From the NCBI GenBank assembly GCA_013115135.1, contig JABANP010000104.1:1-64000 (forward strand): DNA of 64,000 bases, given 5' to 3'. Positions 1-8,595 of this stretch are shown piece after piece. This stretch comes from Perkinsus olseni (taxonomy: Eukaryota > Perkinsozoa > Perkinsida > Perkinsidae). Below the pieces are notes generated by a model. It was not told where the DNA came from and did no database searches. It saw nothing but the letters and a program-made list of their open reading frames with translations. Every line of letters starts with the position of its first letter. The stretch's first letter is position 1. The position numbers and the translations under genes were made by a program.

Positions 1-30
1 GCGAGCGTGCGACCAGGAAAAGCGAACAGC

Positions 31-166
31 GGAGATGCACCCGCGTAGTGAAAAACGCTAGCGAAAAACACATCACGAATTTCACTTCGCGAGAAAAAGA
101 TAAATCGCGAAGTGAAATTCGTGATGTGTTTTTCGCTAGCGTTTTTCACTACGCGGGTGCATCTCC
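31..166. repeat. Perfect 62-bp inverted repeat (foldback element)
   Basis: Positions 31-92 and 105-166 are exact reverse complements over 62 bp, separated by a 12-base A-rich loop. The ends read GGAGATGCACCCG. A related end, TGGAGTTTCACCCG, recurs at 29268 and 39376, so this looks like a member of a MITE family rather than a chance hairpin. The small ORF at 48-242 lies mostly inside the palindrome and is not a gene. I see no clear target-site duplication. Confidence 0.9.
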
Positions 167-936
167 ATTGTACCAGTTACCGCTGTTCCGGCTGTCATCG
201 TCGGCGAGCGCTTCCATATCTGGACTAGTGGTTATTCAATGACTGTCATCGTTTAACACAATAGGCAGTTGAGTTGGATATAACAAAGATCATAACAATA
301 CTCAATGATTATCAAAATCTCTACTAGCGCGTATCCTGCGCAGCCAGTGGCTGCCAGCCACAGCTTATCTGGAGAGTATGATACTCTGAGTAACTGTGGA
401 GAGCGATGCATCAGCTATTATAGCTGAGCTATACCAACCATTTTTGTCGCTGTTCTTATCCCAGTCCTTGGTTGGATCGCCAAGGGTTAGCCCCGAAGCT
501 GTAGTAGTTTCCAGACCCGTTATCGTAGGAGGGATACCAATTGGCCTGGTAGTTAGAGCCAGGATACCAACCGCGATGTTTCTAGTCGTTGCAATAATTG
601 CAATTGCGACAATTGCAATGCAATTGTGAGAAGGGAGACACTGCTAGCGGTGATCTTGGTTTTGGCGGGAAGAAGAGAAGGGCATTCTTCCACACGGCTT
701 TATGATCGTGGTATTCACAAAACCAAGGAGGAACAATACAAAAAGACTGAGAAAGAAGAGGCGATAACACGTACTAGGGAAAGTTAAAAACCGCATAGAT
801 TAAAGCGTAAGGTAGGGCTCTCTTTGTCGAAAAACCAAGAGAATCAGTGCACTTAGGTAACTACCACTGGGCGTGATCATTCGCCGCCAGTGAACAGCCG
901 AGTTGTAGAGTAACTAAGTAGGGTTGGTGCGAAGCT
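167..936. other. No gene recognised
   Basis: Only short ORFs on both strands, none with a recognisable domain. There is a small AATTGCAATTGCGAC repeat tract near 595-625. I see no RNA gene. Confidence 0.5.
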
Positions 937-1030
937 AAGGAGCGTGCACTTTTCTTAAGAGAATCCGGAAAACGAACGTTTTTTCGTTCACAAAATGTTT
1001 TCGTTTTTTTCCGGATTTGCCCGAGAAGGC
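937..1030. repeat. Dispersed hairpin repeat, copy 1
   Basis: The block beginning AAGGAGCGTGCACTTTTC and running through AATCCGGAAAACGAACG and TTCGTTCACAAA is matched by a diverged copy at 29155-29220. Within this copy, AATCCGGAAAACGAA is followed by a near reverse complement ending TTTTCCGGATT, so it can fold into a hairpin. Confidence 0.65.
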
Positions 1031-2150
1031 TCCGAGTCGGAGCGTGCATCTGTTTGATTATTCCGTACGCGAAGTTCAGACACTCAATCGCAATAAATGG
1101 GAAGAAATGAGAAAAAAACGTGATGTGATATAATTTTATGGAAGGGTTTTGTTACAGAGCGTACCTGCGCAGAAACGCTGGAGAGTATCGCAGGGTTACG
1201 ACTTACCTTCGGCTATCTTATAATAGGCCTGAAATTCAGGCCCTGAATTCCACAGACTTATCCGAAGGGGATGACGAGTCGAAAATCTCGACTAATTACT
1301 CTCGATACCTCGGGAGTTTGGCTCCCAAATCTATCTTGTTATCGGAAGAAAACGGTCCTCCCGAAGGGCAGCCCTTCACGGGCTCCTTCGAGGATCGTAA
1401 TACAAGGATCGTAATAAGCAAATCGTTTGTGATGAAAGGAAACGGGCGAGTAGCATACTATATGGTGGTTATCGTTGTAGCTGTGGTCTAATAATGACTG
1501 TGTTCGGTGATTGGTAGGAGGGTCCTAGTAGGACTGTCTTATTAAATGCTGCTGGCGTCAGCAACAACATCGAGAGTCCGATCAGTACACCTTGATGGCG
1601 TACTGCAATGCTTTGGAGCCTTCTCGAACGCCTTATCACCCGATGTATATACGACCTTAGATACCCAAAAAATACGCCGGCCATCATCATCGCCACGGCG
1701 TGGAAAGCCGAGCGAGGAACCCGAATCATTCGGCCCGAATGGCTATTCTCGCTGCCAGGCCGGACACATTCGACCAGCAATTCGTACCCGAGCAGTGCCG
1801 GGACCCAGATTGAGGCCACTCGCCCAAAGGAAGGCAGCACGGCAAGGCAGTAGGTCTTCAGGGTCCTCCACGTCTCAAGGCCACTCTCTCCCACCTGGTA
1901 AAATACAGTGAGTTTAACAACCCTTAGATGGCCAGGCCACCGTGGCCTCACTGTTTTCATCACCGCTTTCTTTCTCTGCACATTCAAGGTTGCCACAAGG
2001 CTTACAGCTTTAGGGAAATCTTAGCACTGTGGAGGCGTCTTTCCACCACTCGAAAGCTTTTCTGTACTACTAGTACGAAAAAGTCATAAAATGCACGTAG
2101 TACTACGGTAGTACCCGTAGTACGCCGCTCTTCGGAGACTTCCCGACATA
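1031..2150. other. No gene recognised; many small local palindromes
   Basis: A 117-residue plus-strand ORF (1138-1491) has low-complexity character and no family resemblance. Positions 1200-1400 hold a series of short palindromes (for example CCTGAAATTCAGG and GAGTCGAAAATCTCGACT), which explains the odd composition. The larger minus-strand ORF at 1469-1996 has no recognisable domain and I do not call it. Confidence 0.4.
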
Positions 2151-2159
2151 AGCTTTTGG

Positions 2160-2420
2160 GAGGGCTCTCCGAGAGGGCAATGCTCAGGGAATATACAGGA
2201 AGCCGACTTGAAAAGGACCCATAACTCACAACTGTGGAGCGAACAAGTTGAGAGTTTTAACCGCACACCGATCGGGAGCTCTCGTCGAGCTCTACATAGC
2301 CCCGTTTTCAGCCACATTTTTATCCGCAGCTTTAACCCTCAAAATATAGAACCAAGCGGCGAAAAATGGCGAAAATCTGTTGGTGAAATCGCAGAAGTTA
2401 TGCCGACGCGCCTCCGACCA
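2160..2420 (+). mobile_element. Retroelement fragment, copy 1
   Basis: This stretch is clearly similar to 47840-48010. Both have GCCGACTT, then AACAAGTTGAGAGTT or its close variant, then CGCACACC followed by CGTC and AGCTCTACA, in the same order and spacing. The 47-kb copy sits directly downstream of a reverse-transcriptase-like segment, so I read both as decayed 3' pieces of one non-LTR retroelement. Neither keeps a long ORF. Confidence 0.5.
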
Positions 2421-3406
2421 TGATCGCTGGTCGTTTCAACCCGGCAAATAATCCCATAGTTTGGGAGAGGTGGTACGCGGGAGTGACGGTGGTAATACCT
2501 GAACCTTCACAATTTGTGAATCACAGATGCGTAACACGAAACCGGAGACCGGGCATTCATAATAGAGCAGCGTGAAACGACTCATAGAGCATTTCCATCA
2601 AATCGCTCGAGATGGTAGCAACATCACGACTGCCCGAGGAACGCGCAAAGTGCCATGACGTGCCAGTATCCGGTCTCCTCCCGGGTGGTAGAGGCCGGGC
2701 TCGATGATAAATAACATGTTAACCCTGCACAAAAAACCCCGCAGGTTAATTTACGTCAAGAGCCACTCCACCGTGGAGTCTCCACGTACCGCAGAAGCAC
2801 CTCTGCGCAGTGGCCTCCATTGACAGGTAAACTCAGTTCAACAACCATGTGGAGGAAACGTCATCGTCACTCGGCAGTCTCTGCTCCCAGATGAAGGAAG
2901 GACCCCTAAAAGAAGAAGACCTTAAGAATCACAGCGAACCCGTCCACGAGTCGAAATGAAAGGTCCCAGAAAGAGCCCCTCTCATCTCGCATGTAACTGT
3001 TTGTATTCCAATACGGTCAACACCACGGAAGGTCTCCCTCCTAAAGTAGAGAGCAAAGGCTCATTGAACTCACCTCCATACTAGACGCCAGCCACTCCCC
3101 TCTTGCCGAAGCCACGAGTATTCGATCAGCCGAAACGCTCCACTTGCTCCGCTTATTTGAGCCCATCTCAGTAACCTCAACATTGGCGTAGATTTTCACT
3201 GGGCATTTTTCGGGATCCGGAACCTACCACAGAAGTTGCGAAAAAGTTGGTATGCACGCATGCACATGAGCAGCCCGTACATGTCTCCAGGAAGCATCTT
3301 CCTCCGCCAGTAGCCTCTCCTCGTCTATCAACTCTCCCTCTATCTTAGACCATGCCTCGAACTACACAGGGACGAGCAAAGATGAATTCCCGAGGGAGTA
3401 GTTTGG
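2421..3406. other. No gene recognised
   Basis: Roughly 1 kb without a long ORF on either strand. It could be the untranslated or decayed continuation of the retroelement fragment to its left, but I found no second copy in the window to test this. Confidence 0.4.
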
Positions 3407-3697
3407 TCACTCGGTCACCTCCTTCCGTTCGAGCTCCTTCTGCCTCTCCTCCCTTTCGTGCTCCCTAGCCTCGGCTGCAGCCGCTCGCTGATGCTCTTCC
3501 GCCGAAGCCTTCTGGCCAGCCGCGGTCGCATGGACGAACTCGGCATCATCAAACTCGTCGGCGAAGTCGTCTTCATCATCATCGGACCCGTCCCCGCCTT
3601 GGCCGTCCTTCCCCGCCTCCTCGAGATCTATCCGCGGTCTCTTTACGTCTTCTTTTCCATTCTCGACCCTGATAGACATGCTGTGAGGAGAGCGCAT
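3407..3697 (-). CDS. Hypothetical acidic, charged protein
   Basis: An ATG-started 96-residue ORF. A basic/acidic N-terminal part is followed by a run rich in D and E (residues about 36-52), then an alanine-, glutamate- and arginine-rich helix that could form a coiled coil up to the end. Strong charge bias and a clean ATG favour a real gene or a last exon. I recognise no family. It is on the same strand as TSR1, about 950 bp downstream of its stop. Confidence 0.45.
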   Translation of the reverse strand: MRSPHSMSIRVENGKEDVKRPRIDLEEAGKDGQGGDGSDDDEDDFADEFDDAEFVHATAAGQKASAEEHQRAAAAEAREHEREERQKELERKEVTE

Positions 3698-4253
3698 CCT
3701 TCCCAGTGAACGACCATCTCCCGATAGCGAGTGCCCATCAGCCCAACAAGATTGGGCACGTAAGAAAGTACGATTCTACGTTGCATCATACACGCTTATA
3801 TAATTCATTCATACAGCCATGATATTACTATCAGTACGTCTCTCGCAGGCGGTCGAGAAACTCTTCGAAACGGGCGCGTTGTCTCACAGAAAGTGATGGG
3901 CATAACGGCCATATGGTTCACACTGTAGAACAGGATCAAGAACAAGACCCCTACCAAGACGTGTATAGAAAGCTCGAGCCCGCGACCTATTACCCTGCAC
4001 TCATCGGCCGCTTAAGACCGGCGGGCAGCTTCCCTGCATTCTTGTAGCACTCCTGTGTGAGATGCATCCACCGCGATTTGATGGCTCCGAGCACATCAGC
4101 ACCTGTAGAGAAGGTCCACCTCAAACGACTAAGGGCCGACAGCACTCACGTATAGCTCGGCCCCGGCCCTCCTCGTCCTCCCGCCTGAGTTCACTCTGGA
4201 ATCTACTGATCGCTCGATCGATGACTTTCGAATATACCGTGGTGACGGTGTCA

Positions 4254-4559
4254 TTAGGCAGGCTGTGCATCATCTCCAAACCCCGCAAACTCTGAGTTCA
4301 TCCCCATCAACCCCGTCCCTCCTTTCAGTCGCAGCGGAAACACGCTGAAACTGCTAAAGACTGGTACCCCAAGAACGGAGTAGATATCAAGCATCGGTGC
4401 CCCTAAGATGCACTGGCCATCGAGTGCTAGCAAGGCACATGCCCAGCTAACCTGTACCACAGTGAGCGCCGTTGATGCCGTTGAGTTTACATCTCTGACA
4501 GCATACCCGTACCGTCTATTGAAGACTTCGTCGATATTTGCTTCGCTCCGCTCACGCAT
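4254..4559 (-). CDS. Hypothetical protein with a hydrophobic middle
   Basis: An ATG-started 101-residue ORF, 87 bp downstream of the TSR1 stop on the same strand. Residues about 30-75 are hydrophobic and could span a membrane once or twice. An internal GT-AG pair would also allow a two-exon reading, so the exact product is uncertain. No known domain seen. The plus-strand ORF over the same bases looks like a shadow. Confidence 0.35.
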   Translation of the reverse strand: MRERSEANIDEVFNRRYGYAVRDVNSTASTALTVVQVSWACALLALDGQCILGAPMLDIYSVLGVPVFSSFSVFPLRLKGGTGLMGMNSEFAGFGDDAQPA

Positions 4560-4646
4560 AACCCAGAGTCACTACGAACCCAACCCTCCGACCTCAGTGA
4601 GAGAAGAAACATCGTTGGTAGTAGGAATATACAACAGCAGCAGCAG

Positions 4647-7600
4647 CTACTGGTCAGTGGGCTTGTACGTGTCCGCCATCCCCCAGGCCGGTGGGTACCA
4701 CTTAGGGAAGGCCCTCTTATATAGGGGCATCATGATGGTGTCGTCCTGCGTCACTTGACCGTTGAACCGGCACTTCATGTAACCGTGAGTTCCCAAGGCC
4801 TCAGTGATGTGCCCTCGGAGGCCCTTCTTTGACTGCAGCTCGACTGGCTTGAACCAATTGATATCATCAGGGTTGAAGAACATAAAGCGAACGACTGACC
4901 TGCTCTTGTGTGCGCGGTAGGGGTATCTAGCTCGCAACCTTGCAAGATACGAAAAAGGTCAAGTCGATGCTCACCCTGTGAGGACAATCCTCTTAATGAG
5001 GACCTTAGCTGGGAAGGAGCCCTCAATACTCCCCCAGGCGGTTAGACGTTGGCCATCTGGTGTATACATCAGGCATGGCGCAGGAGGGAACATCACTGGA
5101 GCGTAGAAACTAACAAGGCAAAAGAACAGGAATTTTGCGGCTCGCGTGAGTTGTACGGAGAGGACACTCCGGGACATCGATCAACGCCTTTCAAAGATTA
5201 TCGTCACCACGGCATCGACGAACCAACAGCGACGAATGCAAGATCAGAGAGTCGGTTCCTGCTTGCTCCCGATATAATTTCGTGGCGCGCGGGAAACCAC
5301 AACGCAATGCCAGAGGGACGACACTCGCTACTATTCTCGCGCCACGAGATCGCACAGTTTTCCCTCCTCTACACTAGATGAAAAACCCGCCTACTACTGC
5401 AATACAGCATTTTGTTCAACTCCCGAGAGACAACAGCCCGCCTCTCCCCGCTTACCACGCCAGAGTCGTGGACTTAGCATTAGGTTGGAAGAATCTGAGC
5501 ATCCTACCCTTCTCGTCTGCACCACCTCCAGGGCCACCAGAACCTCGGATATTCTGACAAACCATTGCCCTACTCCCCTTCCATGGCGATGATGTTAAAC
5601 TCACGCTGGCGTAGGTCGGCCTGGCGGGAAGACTTCGGAAGCCGCAGCGCAAGAGCACCAACTCCTTCGACTTGATAACAACATCGTCCGTCCTGCCAAC
5701 AGCAGCGTCACTCGCCACGAAATTAGTCAAAGTTGCTCTTACTCAGGCGTCCGACTAAGGCTGGCGTGCATGACGGTCACCCGGGTTTCATGGCGGAAGA
5801 GGGAGGAGACCACCAACGGCACTCGGTTGTCGAAGGAAAGTCCATCCATACCAGAAATGTGCAAAGTCACGTAACTGAGCACAATATTCACCGAGGTAAA
5901 TACTGAACTCCCATCAGCGTCACGCGCCACGAAATTGTCATTCCCTCCTTACTGCCCCGCCTTCGCCTCTGCCTTGATTCCGTTCTTATACTCGGTCTTA
6001 GCAGCCTTGGCCGTAGCTTGGAAGCTCTCGAATTCCCATATCCGACTGTACTCTGTGGGAAGGCTCTCATAAGGGTCCCATGCGCTGGTACGAAGGGACT
6101 GCATACCACGATACTTCTGGAACCTAGCACGAAGCGGTACGGAGAGCCTCACGCTGAAGGACACGGCGAGACAACAGATCACGAGAGAAGGCCTGCGGAG
6201 CGGAGAAGAAACCTCATGCAAGGTAAGGCGTTTTCAGGACTAAGTGGTCCTCAAGCGAGCATTCAGTCTTCGCTTCGCATGTCATAGCCCTTTGACGATT
6301 CACGGCCAAGAAACCATGCGAGCTTGTAATAGAGGTCCCCGGATCGATCCCTGCGCCCGACATCACCTCTGCCTAGCAGGTTTATCACAAGGCGTATCAA
6401 CCTCATCAGGGAAGTCCATCTCCTCCTTCGAGCGCATCTCCATCTCAATCGAATGCTTCGCTTCCACCTGCTGTTCGGCAGTCTTGCTATCCGCAGCCGC
6501 CGCGACCTGAGACCAACAACCGCAGTACTGTTGGCCACACGATATATATCAACCTCATCGGAATCTTCACGCCATCGGCGATAACGCTCACGGGAATACT
6601 GATACTACCACCACCACTACTCAGTCCGTCAAAAAGCGGTTATACCCATCACGGGACGTGCGCGCCTCGAATAACAACTCGAAAATTCATGCCACTGCGC
6701 TGTGTTTATAACATCCTTTCGAGCGCGCCTTCACCCATCAGGACCCTCGAAACCACTACCACCTCATTATCATCAACCATCATTTGGTCATCACCCTCCT
6801 CGTCAGCCTCCTCTCCCAGCCAGGCAAGCTCAAATTCGCTGATACCAGCATCTGACGAGAATAAAAATGAACCATCTAAGGATCGAACCCACGCCCTCCA
6901 GAAAGATGAACCAAACCCTTAACACCTTGAGGCATTTTAATCATTCTTCGGCTGGCTTCGTTGAGCTCCTCCTCTGTAGGCCAAGTCTGTTCCTCGTCGC
7001 TCGGGTCATAAGGTCTCAGCCTCTGAGCCACCTCATACAAACGCCGGTCAATCTGACATTCACAGCAATACCGAGAACATCTCAAGCTCATCTCATCCGT
7101 CACGCGCCACGAAATTCCCCATTACCAGCTCTCCCGCGCTGCCAGTGATGCCCTCCAGCGCCGCGTCCCCATAACCAGTGATGTGCACACAAGCCCCTTC
7201 ACCGTCCTCAGGAGTCTCCCCGTAGTTGCAGGCGAAACCCATCCCCTTCACCCATCCTGATACAGCCCAATGGCCACTGGGCTGACCCGCCTCTGGCTCG
7301 ATACGATCCACTATCATATAACCCTGGAATAATGATGAGACCAGGGTTCGAACTCGGGACCTCCCACAGATGTCCCTACCCTTTCCTCTCTCCACTTCAT
7401 ACCCTCATCATTCGTCCCCACACACGCTTGTAGTCCCTTCACAAACGTGTCCGAGTCCTTCGGAAGGTTATAAACCTTACCCTGCGCCCGAGGCAGCTCC
7501 GAACGAAGATACCTGCGACGAGGACAATCGCTACCATCAACCCGGCCAGTGTTAGCTATCTACGGCGCTGCGAGGCGTCCTAGTCATCGGGGAGCAGACG

Positions 7601-8395
7601 ATGAAATGAAGAGTTCTATTAGTATTACTTGTACTAGTTTTATCACTATTACTAGTATTTTATTTTGGTACTTCTCAGTTCCTCCGAGCGAATAAGCGAT
7701 ACCAAAACTTTCGTAACTTCATCACCTTTGAACGGTCTTGAGACTGAGATCGAGTTGCCTCCCAGAAAGTAAATCCTCTCCTGTATTCTTGGAAGGAGCC
7801 GTCACTCCAATCACTTCCCCAGGCATACCCTAATAATACACCCACCAGGATTCGAACCAGGGACCTTCCGATTACTCACATTCATTTTCAAATTGGTGAG
7901 GATGTCGTATCCCAGCTCATCAAAAGCACTATGCTCATGATCGCACAGCCTATCACCCACAAACACGCCCACCATTACATCACTGGCCAATACCGTGTCC
8001 AAACAGCTGTGTATCGTCCTCAAAGGAGAGGCAATAATCCTCACACCTCCAACGTCAGCTACATTAACTGCGTCCTCCTTCCATACCATCTCATTCGCAA
8101 AGCACCCCCAAACCCTACGCATATCCACATCACCATGGAACGCTATTAGCGCTACATTCAGCGGACCCTTCGCCCCCTCCTTCCCCTGAGCAACCCTCCT
8201 TTTCGCTATTATCGATTGCCTTCGGTTGTCCCTCAGCTGCCGGGCCTGGTTCCGCCTGTCCTGTTTACTAATATCTTTACTCCCGACCTTAGTGGCCTTC
8301 ACGGGAGTCCTTCGGCCCTTGTCCAGGACCTTCTTACTGCTATGCGGCTTGTTGGTCTGCCGTAAACCGGAGCTCGACTTGTGTTGATGCACCAT
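4647..8395 (-). CDS. TSR1: Pre-rRNA processing GTPase-like protein TSR1
   Basis: TSR1 is the Bms1-related, GTPase-inactive factor that binds pre-40S ribosomes in the nucleolus and cytoplasm. I solved thirteen exons: 8395-7880, 7829-7726, 7512-7380, 7323-7126, 7052-6926, 6851-6760, 6506-6367, 6123-5953, 5907-5743, 5692-5605, 5553-5456, 5109-4975, 4926-4647. They total 2247 nt (748 residues), close to the roughly 800 of animal TSR1. Every junction is GT-AG and keeps frame. Family hallmarks in order: the basic N-terminus with [47 protein letters not shown] with [23 protein letters not shown], and the C-terminal [20 protein letters not shown] with [13 protein letters not shown] and YKRAFPKW. I chose the start at MVHQHKSS because the earlier in-frame initiator is only a GTG. 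Introns are 45-74 nt except four of 213-346 nt, and they hold repeat families T, R and S. The only soft boundary is the donor near 6760. Confidence 0.95.
4927..4974 (-). repeat. TSR1 intron 12 with family R half-motif
   Basis: A 48-nt GT-AG intron containing GTATCTTGCAAGGTTG in the gene sense, one arm of the R inverted repeat seen elsewhere. Confidence 0.6.
5276..5350. repeat. Inverted pair of family S motifs in TSR1 intron 11
   Basis: AATTTCGTGGCGCG at 5276 faces CGCGCCACGAGAT at 5338. The two form a 75-bp unit with S-motif ends inside a 346-nt intron, the longest in TSR1. It resembles a tiny element with S as its terminal inverted repeat. Confidence 0.65.
5706..5724 (-). repeat. Family S motif in TSR1 intron 9
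   Basis: AATTTCGTGGCGAGTGACG in the gene sense, filling much of a 50-nt intron (5742-5693). Confidence 0.75.
5918..5936 (-). repeat. Family S motif in TSR1 intron 8
   Basis: AATTTCGTGGCGCGTGACG in the gene sense. It makes up the core of a 45-nt intron (5952-5908). Confidence 0.8.
6331..6355 (+). repeat. Family T motif, antisense, in TSR1 intron 7
   Basis: AGAGGTCCCCGGATCGATCC on the plus strand lies in a 243-nt intron (6366-6124) of the minus-strand gene, so the tRNA-like piece points against transcription. The ATCGAT core is palindromic, which makes the orientation call moderate. Confidence 0.55.
6878..6899 (-). repeat. Family T motif in TSR1 intron 5
   Basis: GGGCGTGGGTTCGATCC in the gene sense within a 74-nt intron (6925-6852). 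The T-loop core TTCGAT is intact; the downstream half of the stem is weak. Confidence 0.6.
7098..7117 (-). repeat. Family S motif in TSR1 intron 4
   Basis: GAATTTCGTGGCGCGTGACG in the gene sense, beginning 7 nt after the donor GTAATGG of a 73-nt intron (7125-7053). Confidence 0.8.
7341..7363 (-). repeat. Family T motif in TSR1 intron 3
   Basis: GAGGTCCCGAGTTCGAACCC in the gene sense, 16 nt after the donor of a 56-nt intron (7379-7324). It carries the tRNA-like variable-loop bases AGGTC, the T-loop TTCGAAC and most of the T-stem. Confidence 0.75.
7845..7869 (-). repeat. Family T motif in TSR1 intron 1
   Basis: GGAAGGTCCCTGGTTCGAAT in the gene sense begins 10 nt after the donor GTGAGTAATC. 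The motif occupies half of a 50-nt intron (7879-7830). Confidence 0.8.
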
Positions 8396-8595
8396 CGAGG
8401 ACAACGAGCCCAACTGCACCCCACGGGCGAAAACATCACCACGAATGAGTAAACGGCAAAAGCACAGCGAACGAAGAATCCGAATCCGCCCTTCCCTATG
8501 AGGGAGTTCTCCGACCCCCCACTCAGTTCACCGAAGTTACGAGTAGAAACGTAGTAAAGGTTAATGGACAACTATTGTTAACGTATTGAAGGGCT

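Noticed and set aside
48..242. 64-residue ORF at the window start
   Set aside because: It lies largely in the perfect palindrome, so it is a by-product of the repeat.
1469..1996. 175-residue minus-strand ORF
   Set aside because: No recognisable domain. Three ORFs in different frames overlap it, and it lies in a palindrome-rich stretch.
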